Part shown: one piece after another, positions 23,856-35,959 of the stretch
Numbering within the stretch: position 1 is the stretch's first letter
How the letters are laid out: every line of letters begins with the position of its first letter
Assembly: GCA_001972305.1 (NCBI GenBank)
Contig: BDDD01000118.1
Span: forward strand, 456,060-520,059
DNA length: 64,000 nucleotides
Source of the DNA: Cephalotus follicularis
Lineage: Eukaryota > Streptophyta > Magnoliopsida > Oxalidales > Cephalotaceae
Direction of reading: 5' to 3'
Program-made: the position numbers and the translations under genes
Notes under the pieces: generated by a model
What the model saw: only the letters and a program-made list of their open reading frames with translations
What the model was told of the DNA's origin: nothing
Databases searched by the model: none

Positions 23856-26602
23856 TGTAACACCCCAGAATGGGTTGGGAGCACTTACAGGTCATAATAC
23901 AAAAGTTATCAAAATATAAACTTAACTTTATTCAAATGACGTGGTGGTCTGAACAAAAATCAGAATTACATAATCCAAAAAAATTCCAAATACCAAAGCA
24001 CAAGCTTCCAAAAACATAGGTTCCAAATCAAAATATTGTTTTTCCAAAATAATTTTTTCACACATGACCACAGGCTTCTAGACTCAAGAGGATCGAACAT
24101 CTAATAATCCTCCAACATAAGGTGACACCTCTCATCACATATCCCCCTGGTGCTCCTGATAACCTGCCGCATGGAAAACAAAAACGCGGCTGAGCAAACC
24201 TCAGTACGGATAAGGAAAATAAAATAGTAACGATAATTTAAAAGATATAAAATACATTAACTTTTAAACATCATGTATCTCATGCAAAACGAGACAAAAA
24301 TATATTTGCATAAAGTAAAACAAAATATTTGTTTAAAACAGTTATAAAACACCAAGATTTCCAATAACATAAATTCATAGCTTTATCCGATTTCAAAATT
24401 TCATAACAGAGATTCGATGTACATACACATATAAATAAATGCAAAGGGTTTGCAACACCCATGTGCACTGATAGAAGGACGTGTACGGCATTACACAATC
24501 AATCCCCGAAATCCAAATCCGATAACAATTTTCCTAGGGTCGACCCATACGCCTATATTCTGAAGTGGGACCCAAATCATATTCACAGGTTATCAAAAAT
24601 ATAGAGAGACGTCGTAGACTAATCACAAAGCTACGGATAGTGTCATGTCCCCGTGCAAGGCCTACGATATGTCTATGGTACTCCCATATGTGGATATATC
24701 TCTGTATGTCATTATTCCAAAAATATAGTTTTATTCTAAAAACTATTCAAAACATAAACAATTTTTCCGAATATTTTCCGAACATATCCAAAATCATCAT
24801 TATAGAATATCAATATACTTTCTTAATTGAAAATCATACTTGTTTAATCCTATAATAATAAAATATACATTTTATTCACCAAAATTAATTTAATAAAATC
24901 AGAGATATTCAATACAATAAAACTGAATTTATTTAATTAAACCGAAAGAGATATCCAAAAAATCCATACTAATACAGAATCAAATTCATTTCAATAAAAA
25001 CCGAAGGAGAATCCAAAAATGAGAAGATCCATACATATATCATAAAAAACAAAACGTAAATTTTCTAATAAAACCCGAAGATAGCCAAGAATGAGAAAAT
25101 TCGTACCTTATGCGATCGCAGAAATAACTTTATGAATTTCTAAACTGCACCTCGGTAGCAAAATTATCTATAAGATATAAAATCGTTCATATAAGGATTT
25201 AAAATAAACTACGGACATTAAATCAAAAATATAATGGTGTTTAAAATAGACCCCGATTCATCAGGAGAACAGACAGATAAGGAAATTTGAAAGTAGAAAT
25301 TTTTTGGACTCACCAGCTGACTGTAACAGAACTCCAGCCGACTGTTCAAAGCCTGGTAGGTGACTATTCAAGAAGGACTGCAGCCAGCCAACTGGGACAG
25401 GGGTCCAGTCGACTGTGCAAGGCACAGGAGCCAACTGATCAAGAAGGCAGCCGAATACACAATGCATAATAGCCGACTATTCAGAAAAGCAGCCGACTGT
25501 ACTGGCAACAAGACACAAATATCCAACGATCCTATGCAGTTTTCAGTCAAAAATCTGGATATCGCACTACCAGAAAACCACAACCATTTAAATAAGACTC
25601 TATGGGGTATTAAAACAGTAAGAGAACACCAAAACTAAGAGAGATATACAGACAATGGCTGTGCTTAAAGAGAGGGATAAATTATAATCCACTGCATAAT
25701 TTTATAACTAGCTCACTGTCAAAATACCAACTACCAGTTATCAAAACCAGTTAACAACCAATACACGATGCCTAAAGACTTGCTAACCGACTCAGAAACA
25801 ATAACAAAGCATAGTGTGACAGGAATCAAAAAGGAAGAAAAAGCAAAAGTTTTGACAACCAGCATAATCATATACTCTGATTCATAACAATGCAAAACGA
25901 ACATCAAGCTAAACTATATTGGACAAACCTGGATGAGTTGATAACGAGACTGTGGAAAGAATACATGAATTTCCAAACTTGCAGCGGCTGTTCGAGAGGA
26001 AACATGAAGGAGAGATACAAGGTTTTAACAGCCTGCCTAACTTGTGCATATCAAAGTAAAACAACACATAAACCGGACAATTAGAGTGCAAACCTGATGA
26101 GATGAAGAAAACAGTACAGAGAGTGCAAGAATTCCCAAAGCTTGCAGGTCAGTGGCGTCCTAGGCGAGAGAAAAAGAAGATAGATGGCATAAAGAGTGAC
26201 TAACAACATACTTAAACAGAAAGGGGAGACAATTTCATGAGGGATAAGGGAAAGAGGGAGAGATTTTTTTTGGAAAGTAGATAGAAAGAGGGAGAGAATT
26301 GGGTGGGATAGAGGGAAGGGAGGAGAGACATACGGGATAGGGAGATATGGGAGAGAAGGAGAGAGAGAGAGAAGAATTGAATTAAAGATTTTGTTTTAAA
26401 AGTTCAAATAAAAAAACTAATTTGTAATAAAATAAATAAATCTTACTGATGCATATGCACATACTAACAGCTGCACAAAGCCAAGGCTGGTATTAGTCAG
26501 CCCAAAACACATAACCCAAAATAATTAAAAAAAATAGGAAGACTACTTAACAAAACATATTAAAAGCCCAAATATTTACACACGGACAAACGGGATATTA
26601 CA
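23856..26602 (-). mobile_element. Solo LTR G3 (gypsy-like), 2747 bp
   Basis: TGTAACACCCC at 23856 to GATATTACA ending 26602, flanked by the 5-bp duplication ATTAA (23851-23855 and 26603-26607). The intact target is in this window: 35860-35872 reads GGAATTAAACTAG without the insert. It holds no internal domain, so it is a solo LTR left by recombination. Minus orientation is inferred from the GGGGTGTTACA end shared with G2. Confidence 0.95.
25315..25500. repeat. TCGA/CCGA palindrome array in solo LTR G3
   Basis: Cores start at 25317, 25338, 25360, 25388, 25409, 25431, 25451, 25473 and 25493; seven of eight intervals are 20-22 bp. Most sites have the degenerate form CAGCCGACTG, with one perfect CAGTCGACTG at 25407. 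Confidence 0.87.
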
Positions 26603-26686
26603 ATTAAACTAGAATTTTAGCTACTTTAATTATTCCAAAATAGTCACCAAAACCAAAATTAAAGTCCAATTGAAATTAAACAGATC

Positions 26687-26698
26687 GCTCGGATACCA
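26687..26698 (-). other. Primer-binding site of copia B (copy 1)
   Basis: On the minus strand this reads TGGTATCCGAGC, one mismatch to the initiator Met-tRNA complement. It sits on the left side of the LTR that starts at 26701. Confidence 0.88.
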
Positions 26699-27963
26699 CT
26701 TGTTGAAAACCCGGGAGGGCTCTCGGTCGATTTTGGGTCTAGGACGTAAGTGTGTATAATTCTAATTTTTCGAAAGCACCAAGACAGAAAGTCAATGTTG
26801 ACACTTACATCTTAGTACCAAAATAAAAGGCCAAGGATCTCTATTTAATTAACAATCAAACTAAAACATAAACGAGCATGCACATAAAGATAAACCGAAC
26901 ACACGTCGGTAAACATAAAAGCATAAGGTAAGCGACCATACCAACGTTGGAGGCTCCACCACTTAGCCGCTACGTGCTTGAAGTAGACTCATCCCGTCAC
27001 CAGACCACTGCCAGATTCTAGCCAACCTGTCAAAACGCCGACCCTGACACCAACGGACTCCAGATGCACAGATCTATCCATATTCGGCGGAGACACGGTG
27101 AGAAGCACAATGCAATGACGCAGCCGACAGCGATCGTGACTCACTGAGTTGGACTCAGCGAGTTCCGATTCAACATCACCACGGACCGGCCGGGCCATAT
27201 CCAAATCCCAAGAAGGCGATCAACACAGTGGAGGGGGAGACTCGCTGTGACTCACCATGGAATGTTCTCCTTTTAATTTGATAAAAATGTCTCTCACATT
27301 TTTAATAAAATTAAAACATGATCCCGCTAAAAAACTCTTTATATATCAAGATGATAATTAGTTGAATGAGAAACAACCCTTAATATCAAAATAATATATA
27401 CTAGTTAAAAACTAGATTTACCACCAAGCGAGCATGTGTGCAACATGCGTCACTTTTCCAATAATTGGGCGGGACCCAAAAGCCCAGTGGAATTCCGGTA
27501 CGATGATAAATTTTCCAGAACGTCCTGAAGTTCTGGTACGACTATCCAGCCAATAGTCCAGGTGTGATCTATAATCACCCCTGAATCCGTGAGCAAAAAG
27601 TATCACGTCTATCATTCGTTAACCGATTTCCCAGTGCTTTATCACTGTCATCGATTTGTGTGCCACGTATCCTTCATCATCTCGGCTCTGACCGCGGACT
27701 AGGGTTTGGATTAATGTCACCCCTAGGTAAAACCGTGATAATTATAATTCTATTAACGCACTGAGACTGTAATACCCGCCATTTTAAATTCGATGTATAT
27801 TGTGCCATCAATGAATAAAGTATATATTGAATTGAGAATTACTGCTTAATTGTCTTTTATTGAGCTAAGTGTTGATATTGAATTAGAATGAAAGCTTAAT
27901 TGTATGGCATTGAGCTACAGGGAGAAGTTATTGTAAGGGGACTTAAAGGAGGATTTGCCAAAC

Positions 27964-28066
27964 AACTGACTATTCGTAGAACAATCGACTAGGCAATTTG
28001 AATTGGTAATAGCTGACTATTAGAGTAAACAGTCGACTGGATGGCTAATGAATGAAACAGTCAACT
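27964..28066. repeat. TCGA palindrome array near the start of G1 solo LTR
   Basis: Cores start at 27966, 27985, 28013, 28033 and 28061 (spacing 19, 28, 20, 28), all of the CAGTCGACTG dialect or variants of it. Confidence 0.8.
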
Positions 28067-28832
28067 GGTTGAGCTCAGACAGGAGCGTGATACATGTTGC
28101 TTCAAAAAGAGTGCTGGTGTGATTCATCTAGGCAAGTGTTCTGCTGTAGTGAATGGAATAGAAACGTGTCAAGCAATATGAGACTAAGTGACAGCTGCTA
28201 TCTACAAGACAACCTCGTGGCTTGAAACGTGTAAGTGGAAGAAATGAGTAAAACAGAAGATTAAGAGAGTTAGAGAGCTAGTGAGAGAGAAGAGAAAAGG
28301 CTGAGAATTCGAGTTACTCGATTTGAGCAAATTACTGAGGTGAATTAGGTATAAATCAGATAGTGTTTCAGTGAGAAATTGATACGGAAACAACTTAAAG
28401 GATAGAAATCGATCAGAATTGAGTGGATTGCATGCTAAGGAGTGAAGTGTTCAAAGTGGAAGTAGAAGCTGGAATCACTGGTAAGCTTCTATAATTGAAA
28501 TGGTTTGTTATTATGGTTGATCGGGCATATATATATATATACTGATCTTAGTGCTACAATTGATGACTAAACACAAAATGAATAGATTCTTGGAATTAAA
28601 GAAGATATTTGAATTGAAAAGTGTGTTGGAACTTAGAGAGAAGAATCAAACCAATTGATTCTGGGATAAGCGATTGAGGTGGGGGTTTATGATATGATTT
28701 TCAACATATAGTATTTACTTCATGTTGTGATGAGTTATACATGACTGCATGTTGTTATTGAATGGATTGAAGTGTGAATTGAACATGCTATGTTTTATTG
28801 TTTTCGCTGTGAGCTGATATTCTGGGGAAAAC

Positions 28833-29127
28833 GGCCGATTGTTCATGATAACAGTCGACTACTCAATAGGAACAGTCGACTGTTAATGGAGACAGTCTAC
28901 TACTCGACTGAAACAGCTGACTGATCAAGTGAAATAGCTGAATGTTTAAGTGAAATGTCGCCACTTAGTTGACGCTTAACAGTAAGCTGGTGAAGCTTAA
29001 CAGTAAGCTGGTGACGCTTAAGTGCAAATTGTCGACGCTTAAGTGGAAATGCCTCGACGCTTAATGAAGGAACCGTCGATGCTTAATGCATGAATTGTTG
29101 AATGCTTAAGGAGTATTTTATCGACGC
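28833..29127. repeat. Long TCGA palindrome array with a dialect switch
   Basis: Cores start at 28835, 28855, 28876, 28897, 28917, 28938, 28958, then 28990, 29011, 29032, 29054, 29076, 29098 and 29121; twelve of thirteen intervals are 20-23 bp. Up to about 28938 the sites follow CAGTCGACTG; from about 28969 they follow GTCGACGCTTAA. Confidence 0.9.
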
Positions 29128-31004
29128 TCAAGTGTACTGATTGGTTAATCACATAGAATTCACTAGTTTCAATGGGATGATTTCCACAATCAACCCCTGC
29201 TTGGTGAGATCGAAATATAGGAATCGGGCGACTACGCAATTACTGTTTGGTTGCATATATTGTTAAACTGTTTGAATGGTTAGTGTTATTGAACTGACTT
29301 GTCCTAAGTGAGAGTTTCTAAAATGTTACTGTAATGAATTGTTTCTTGTTTTCTTAAATGAAAACTCAGTGCTTATCAAATGATTGAAAGTTATTATTAT
29401 ACATTTTTGAAAATGTATTGTTCAAGTATTTATAACTATAAACTACTTGAAACATTGAATTGAATTGATTGTTTGTTACAAATCATGGAGTGTAATGTTA
29501 CCGAATGCTAATCATAGAGTGTACGCATCCCTTGAATTGAATCGATCGTTGGTTACAAATCATAGAGTGTAATGTAACCGGGTTACAAATCATAGAGTGT
29601 AATGTAACTGGATGTCAATCATAGAGTGTACGCATCCCTGGATTGTATTGAGTGGTCCTTTGTGACATGATTGATGGAGTGATTGATTGAAGCCACTTGG
29701 CATGATTGCGTATATAAATTGGCATATATATATATATATACATATATATATGTTGTTTCGAATTATAAACTGTCATGCAAAAATTGTATCTTTATATTCA
29801 TTGTCATGCATGATTCCTACTTAGCCGAGTGAGGACAAAGGCTAACCCCTACAATTTCATATTGAAGTGAATGATTGCACGAGCTGCTGAAGCGGTACTT
29901 GGAGAGCTTCTATTTGAATAAGGTTGTTCATTGTAAGGTTAAATGTAATGTAATAATCATACCTCGTCATGTCATTTTAACATTTTCAACATGTAAAACA
30001 TAACCTTCTTATTGTGATGAGTAAGCATGTAGTATGGGCTACATGCTAATATTTTAAATGATCCAGTATGATAAATGCTTCCGCGAGTGTTAAAGAGTTT
30101 TGGATTATTGTTAAATGCTGGATTATTAACTGATAACCACATATATGTGGTTAATGGAAAATGGGGTGTGACAAAGACTATGAAAGATATCCCAGGAAAC
30201 ATATCGTTCCCAATCCCCCAGTGCCCGACTGGGACTTTAAGTCTTCAATGGTCACAGATGTTATAGAGCCTATAACCCTCAATACGGGTGTGACGATCCC
30301 ATCTTGCGAACTCGCCCATACATCTCAATGCAGCTCCCACAAGGCCCAAAGACAACCCTTTTCCCAGCACGTGGCTAGTGTTGGGGAAGGCAGAAATCAA
30401 AGCCAAGCAGTTACTACACAACGTATGCCAACCACTCAGGTCAAACGATACAACGTAAATCACGTATGATCAACTAGTCCTCTTTGACTAAGCACTACCG
30501 TGACAATAGGAACTCTATCGACAGAGGTGTTGACTCTCCAAATAGATAACCTATGGTGGTTCGATTCAGTGTCATGCCTCTGAACACACCCCCGCATCAA
30601 CTTTAGGCTTAAGCCCAAATGGCAATGAGATCATCCATCCCCCTTTACCATTCAGAACAAGCATAACACAGCAAGTCTTTGCGGTTCATCAATTGCCCTA
30701 AAAGAAGGAACCTATGACTTGGAACTTTTGTCACAAGGGAGTAAGGATCTCATTCTCATAACCTCTCAGGCACAAGATCCAACCCTTTATGGACAGGGCG
30801 CTATATGTGTATTCAGTTGACATGGTGATCAACTGATCCGTAGAGACAGTATGGGATAATAAATATAGCAAATTGCAAATCTTTATTAAATATGCACAAT
30901 AGAACACGAATGAAACTAAGAATGTACGTTTCAAGAGTGTGTCATATGTAAAGTACATATGCCTGCAGCCTCCTCGTGGCTTGCAGGGACACCCTAATCT
31001 AACA

Positions 31005-31018
31005 ATCTCCCACTTGGC
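31005..31018 (-). other. Polypurine tract of copia B
   Basis: On the minus strand this reads GCCAAGTGGGAGAT and ends directly at the LTR start TGTTAGATTAGG. The same position in copia A (40941-40954) reads GTCAAGTGGGAGAT. Confidence 0.9.
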
Positions 31019-33480
31019 CCTCCAGCCACGAAGACCTTCAGCCTAAGCATATCGCACTCTAGCACTGCTCATGGCCTTGGTCAGTGGGTCTGTAAGTTCG
31101 CTTCCCACGCAACACTCTCTATGGTGACATCTACTCTTATGATGTCTCCTATATTTCCTCAATCACATATCTTTCAAAACGTTACATCTATGATCTCCAC
31201 GATCAAATGATACCGTTGTTGTATATGTTTGGGTAGTAATGAGAGCCGGGTTCCAGGGTTTTGCGAAGCCCCATCGTCGTCCTTATCGTGCACAACTGGA
31301 AAACGATGGGTGGAACCACATAAAGTTCCATAATGAACTTCTACAGCCAAACCAGCTACCATAATTGATATCACAGATTGCAACATACTTTCATTCTCTG
31401 GTGGAGTTTGCAGTCCTCGATTGCCACAAACTCCTCCCACACAAACAGCACTTCCATTTAGGACCAACAGATATCCTTAAATGGATTTGTGATCATCCGG
31501 ATCACAATTGAAACTAGAATTAAGCTAACTCTTACGTCTCAATTCACTATCTTATCCATGTGTCAAGAAATAATCCTTAGTCTTTCACATACATTATGTC
31601 CTCTTGACAATGTCCCAATGTAACATCACAGGGATTGGGCTGAAATCAACTAGCCAAACCCTTAGGCATATCGACATCAGGCCTAGTACGAAGTATGCCA
31701 TACATGATGGAGCCTATTGTCAAAGCATAAGGTTTCCAATTCATGCGTGTCCTCTCCTCATAAGTCTTAGAAGACATCCTCTTGGAAAGGTGAATTCCTT
31801 GGCTAATTGGCAGTAAGCCATATGTGGAATTCATTTCCATAGTATTTCAGCTACCCATTGATGTACTGGCTTTGGGAATGCCAAAACAACCTACTTGATC
31901 TATCTCTTATAGATCTTCATTCTCAAAATGTAGGAAGCCCTTCCCAAATCCTTTACGGAGAAGTTCTTGCTTAACTGTAGTTCACATACCTACAACATCC
32001 TCTATGTGTAGTACGTTGTCTACATACAGTGCCAAGAAAGTGATTTCAGGGTTATCCTCTTTCCGGTAGACATTAGGCTTATCCATATCTTTGATGAAAT
32101 CAAAATGGATATTTCAGCAACAGGATGCTTGCTTAAAGTCATAGACCTTCGGTGCCTGCACCTCTCGTGCGAATGCTCCTCGGATGTAAACCCCTCAGGT
32201 TTGGGACATAAATATGTCCTCTTCAAGATAGTCACTCTTGCAAGACTGTCTTAACATCCATTTTCCATAGCTCATTATCAAAATGAGCAGCAATAGCAAG
32301 CACAATCCGAATGGACTAAAGCATTGCAACTGGTGAGAAAGTTTTGGTATAATCGACCTCTTGTCTTAGTCTATACCCTTTCACGACCAATTGCGCTTTA
32401 AAGGTATTAACCTTTTCCATTAACGCCAATCTTCATCCTGAAAATTTACTAGCATCCAATAGGATTTTATCTGTTTGGGTGCCAAGTACCTCACTTGGTA
32501 GGCGTATATGGAGTCCTTTTCGGATTTCATGGTCTCTTCCCATGTCTTGGAATCAGTGCTCTTCACTGCTTCCTAGTAGCTGACAGGCTTGTCATCATCG
32601 CTGACATTAGGTGTATAAGTGCCTTCAATGAGAAAACCTTATTTCTCATGCGCTATCAAAAACCTTGCCTGATCTCCTTACTAGAGGAGTGCCTTACAGA
32701 GACTCTATCTCAGATTGGGATCCTGTCCCAATTATGTCTTTAGAGGAATAAACCTCTAATTCTTTATCGTCCTGTGGGTTTCTACTTGGTGGAAACTCTA
32801 TTTGTTCCACCTAACTCCCACTGCTTCCTGCAATCAGGTATTCCTCTCTAAGAATTTTGCAGTGCGCGAAACAAAACCATAATTGTTTGCGGGAATGGTA
32901 GATGTAATATCCTAAGCACTTCTTAAAATATTCCACAAACCGGCAAAGTCTCAATCGTGCCTCCAGCTTAGAAGGTTTCCACCTTCTTATATAACTGGAC
33001 AGCCTTTAACCCTCAAACGGTTTAGGCTGGGTTTCCTCCATTGGCATATCTTGCTAGATATGGAGGGGACGAATTTCAAAGGAATCCGGATTAGGATATG
33101 CTCTGCCAACTGCAGTGCATTAGCTAGAAAAAGATTGGAAGATAGATAAAAGACATTATGGACTGGACCAGATTCATCAAAGTCCAATTCCTCCATTTGC
33201 ATTGACCAACAACGGTTCACTACTGTCGGTGTGGACTTAACCTAATATGTCCCACTATCCTTTCTCCACATATAGAGAAGGGAGATTTAGTCATCAGACC
33301 AATCAAACATGGTGCACACGATGGAATGGACCACATGTCCTGGATGTCCAATAGACCATCCTTAACCATTGTGTTTTTCTAGCATCTCTAGGATGACCTA
33401 GTCAACAATGCAATAAGAATGAAGGATTGATATCCTTTCTCTCATAGTCTTTTATTAATTTGTTCCTTGAATTGTTAATG
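31019..33480 (-). pseudogene. Copia B pol, heavily decayed
   Basis: Fragments in order on the minus strand: pre-integrase and integrase (around 32987-33400, with ILIRIPLKFVPSIS and RKPSLNRLRVKG), the linker before RT (near 32600-32830), RT N-terminal half (around 32020-32300), the RT active-site block reading YVDN instead of YVDD (near 32010-32030), the RT end (TYEERTRMNWKPYALTIGSI at 31646-31840) and the RNase H end (KHIQQRYHLI at 31174-31467). Stops and frame changes separate all of them. The order matches copia A, of which B is a relative. Confidence 0.85.
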
Positions 33481-34560
33481 TAATGTTATGGTAATTGTAT
33501 AAGACGTAGATCTCTTATGTCCACGTGCCTCTTGCGCTAACTAGAACATTGAAATGTATAAGACTAAGAATTTATACCAAAAAATTTGAGCTTCCAGCTC
33601 ATCTTATACATATATCATGTAGAAACAAAGTTCCTTACAATGTTCTTTATATACAGAGATCAAATCTTTATTACAAAACCATTTACAAAAAATTACAATT
33701 CATAAACGCCAACTACATAGGTGTGAATCCTTGATGCATCACCATGGCGCTAGTCCGTAACTTTACCAGCTCTATCAGCTGTCTAGCGTCTCTCAGATAC
33801 CTGCAAAGAGTTACAAATGTTAGTCTCACAATCTGAGCCAACTACTCAAATTGAACTTACATTGTAAACTAGATAAAACATGAAAGTACCTAACCACAAG
33901 GTATTTTCTGCTTTGGACTATAGGAACATATTACAATCTCTTCCAGTTGGCTTAGCTTCCCACAATGGATGTAGGCAAACTCCATATAAAACTTTTTGAT
34001 CCTATCTAGAATGGAATCCCATTGCACTAACTGCCTCTTACTTGGATTTTCACCCTTGGAACTTAGATTCAGTTGATCAATCTCCCCTTGAGATTATTCA
34101 AGTAGGAAATCGAGGCATCACTGATGATCTCGACCCATCCTTGTCAAAATCTACCTTTACAGTCCTCGACTGGGTGCCATACAACTCCTCAAGTTCTGTA
34201 AGCATGACACACAAGGCCTGTGAGTGCATAACCCGATCATGCGGAATTGTGGCAACATGCCAACAATTGATAGGGTACGAGCTCGATAATAGTCGTTCCA
34301 CCATTTAGCCCCTATGGCCTTCTGATGGTCAGATACAGCGTTCACTAGCTCAGGGTTATCTCAGTCATAACATGAGCAACTCTCATGCTCGTGAGAATGT
34401 TACGCTAAACGCGTTTCCATTAAGTGAAATACAGATATTCAAGTTTCTGAGTGTTAAACGTGTTTGAAATTTGTTTGTGTTGTTTGCCAATTTGAGTATA
34501 TCATCAAGTATGTAAAGACTAGAAACCTATATGAGGAAAAAAAAGGATTGTTAACATATC
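33481..34560 (-). pseudogene. Copia B gag region, barely recognisable
   Basis: By position between pol and leader this should be gag. Only short pieces resemble the copia A gag (the segment near 34098-34345 aligns with the A gag section around 18300-18640, including the repeated CATGATC words). No knuckle was found. I treat it as a decayed gag, mainly by position. Confidence 0.55.
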
Positions 34561-35945
34561 ATTCCATTTATGTTATTACCGTAATCTGTGGTCTTTTGTA
34601 ATTATGGCTCCTCCCACTATTTTAATCGTATCCCACACCTCCATGTGGAATTCGAGAAGCCTCTTGCTTCCTAGTGGGGATCAGAATCTATCTCTATCTA
34701 TTATGGCCTCAGTCGAGTGCATGACACAATATCAAGATAGTTAGACACGAGTGCCCATTTACATTAGGGCCTCTCGCCCAAAATGTACGATCCGATGCTA
34801 ATTTTGGCCTCTCGGCCCATACAATCAACAGCTGTGGTTGTGCCAATAGTATGACCACAGTATAAGTCAGAACCCACAACCCTCAACAAAATGAACCCAT
34901 TTTGATCCCCACCTACCAAGTGCGTGTAAGAGTGCCAAACCATGGTTATTTCCTTCCAGTGCACCTCACACAAAAATTGAACAGAAATTGTCATACGGAG
35001 GACCTCTGCCGAGTGCAGTGCTATCCCAAATATGTCCACACCATTCAACGAAAGTCATGGAAGGCCAATGACGGGATAGCCTTTTGTCCCACCGCTTATG
35101 GACTTATTATTTAACAAGTTGGAGGAATTTGGTCTCATCAAATTTTATATTTTATCAAAGCCGTTTTAGATCATTGTAATTATCTTCCAATCCATCTGGA
35201 CGGCTTAGCATTCGTGAAATTTTTGGATTGTTTGCAAAAAAGAAAACATCCATCTCATGCAACCTATTTCCCACTTAGAAATAAATATGGTCTGGCCAGG
35301 GACTAAATCTATAAGTGATCACACTAGCCAATGTGATCACTCGATCTCCTAGGTGAACTATTTTAAACTACTTTATTACAAAATGCTCCATGCATACATG
35401 GCCTTCACTTGGCCTTGTAACTTCCTTGATCTTCCTCTACAAGCTCCCTTGTAATTCTTCTCTTCTTTGTTTACAAAATGAAATTTATCATACATTCAAA
35501 AAAGAAAGAATAGAATACAAATTGGAGGGAAAGAGAGAATAATACAAATAAGGAATCAATGGTGCATGCAGGCAACCTTATTACAGACCAAATAAAGCAC
35601 AAGTTAATAAAGCATATTAAATCATCCACAAAAGAAATCAAAAGCTAGGTCCAGGCCCATAACCAGCCATCATGCATAAGACATTTAAAATCTACATCCA
35701 CTATAGACTTTAAATAAACACAAGCAATTTCAATTTCCGATGTCCAATAGAAATAATTCCAAAAAGTCTTCCGACATTCTAGTAAACCTCCCACTAGATT
35801 ATTTAAAACCTAGTTTCCCGAAAAAGGGATTTTATTTTATAAAACCAACCAAGGAAAGGGAATTAAACTAGAATTTCAGCTACTTTATTTATTCCAAAAT
35901 GGCCACCACAACCGAAATTAAAGTCCAATTGAAATTAAACTGATC
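34561..35945 (-). other. Copia B leader, copy 2 (uninterrupted)
   Basis: This is untranslated sequence between the gag region and the primer-binding site. From 34818 it aligns to 22808-26686 and provides the empty target site for solo LTR G3 at 35860-35872. The leader block is at 35560-35590, where the GTGCAC palindrome has become GTGCAT. Confidence 0.88.
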
Positions 35946-35957
35946 GCTCTGATACCA
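35946..35957 (-). other. Primer-binding site of copia B (copy 2)
   Basis: On the minus strand this reads TGGTATCAGAGC, a full match to the initiator Met-tRNA complement, two bases from the LTR end. Confidence 0.93.
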
Positions 35958-35959
35958 CT

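Larger units (their letters stand above)
22808..26686 (-). other. Copia B leader, copy 1 (split by solo LTR G3)
   Basis: 22808-23855 and 26603-26686 align to 34818-35945, the leader of the neighbouring B internal region. The gag side of this leader and all of its gag are absent: it starts at 22808, directly at the end of an A LTR. The conserved GTGCAC block is at 23549-23578. Nothing here is coding. Confidence 0.9.
27768..30173 (+). mobile_element. Solo LTR of a G1-type chromovirus, 2406 bp
   Basis: TGTAATACCCGCC at 27768 to GGGTGTGACA ending 30173, flanked by GAGAC (27763-27767) and AAGAC (30174-30178), a target duplication with one change. The uninterrupted target is at 37610-37625 (CACTAAGACTATGGG). 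The family is shown by matches to the G1 LTR, for example the GGCTAACCCCTACAATT segment near 29840 against the reverse complement near 5675. No internal sequence remains. Confidence 0.95.
26701..31004 (-). repeat. Copia B LTR shared by two internal regions
   Basis: TGTTGAAAACCCGGG at 26701 to CTAATCTAACA ending 31004; without the nested G1 LTR and its duplication it is about 1.9 kb. A primer-binding site adjoins its left side and a polypurine tract its right side, so it serves as 5' LTR for one internal region and 3' LTR for the next. Compared with the LTR at 35960 it lacks about 585 bp (between 27264 and 27265, equivalent to 36528-37112). Confidence 0.9.

Noticed and set aside
30161-30469. 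Small ORFs in copia B LTR after the G1 solo LTR
   Set aside because: The paralogous LTR at 37660 has indels relative to it that change the frame, so the frame is not conserved.
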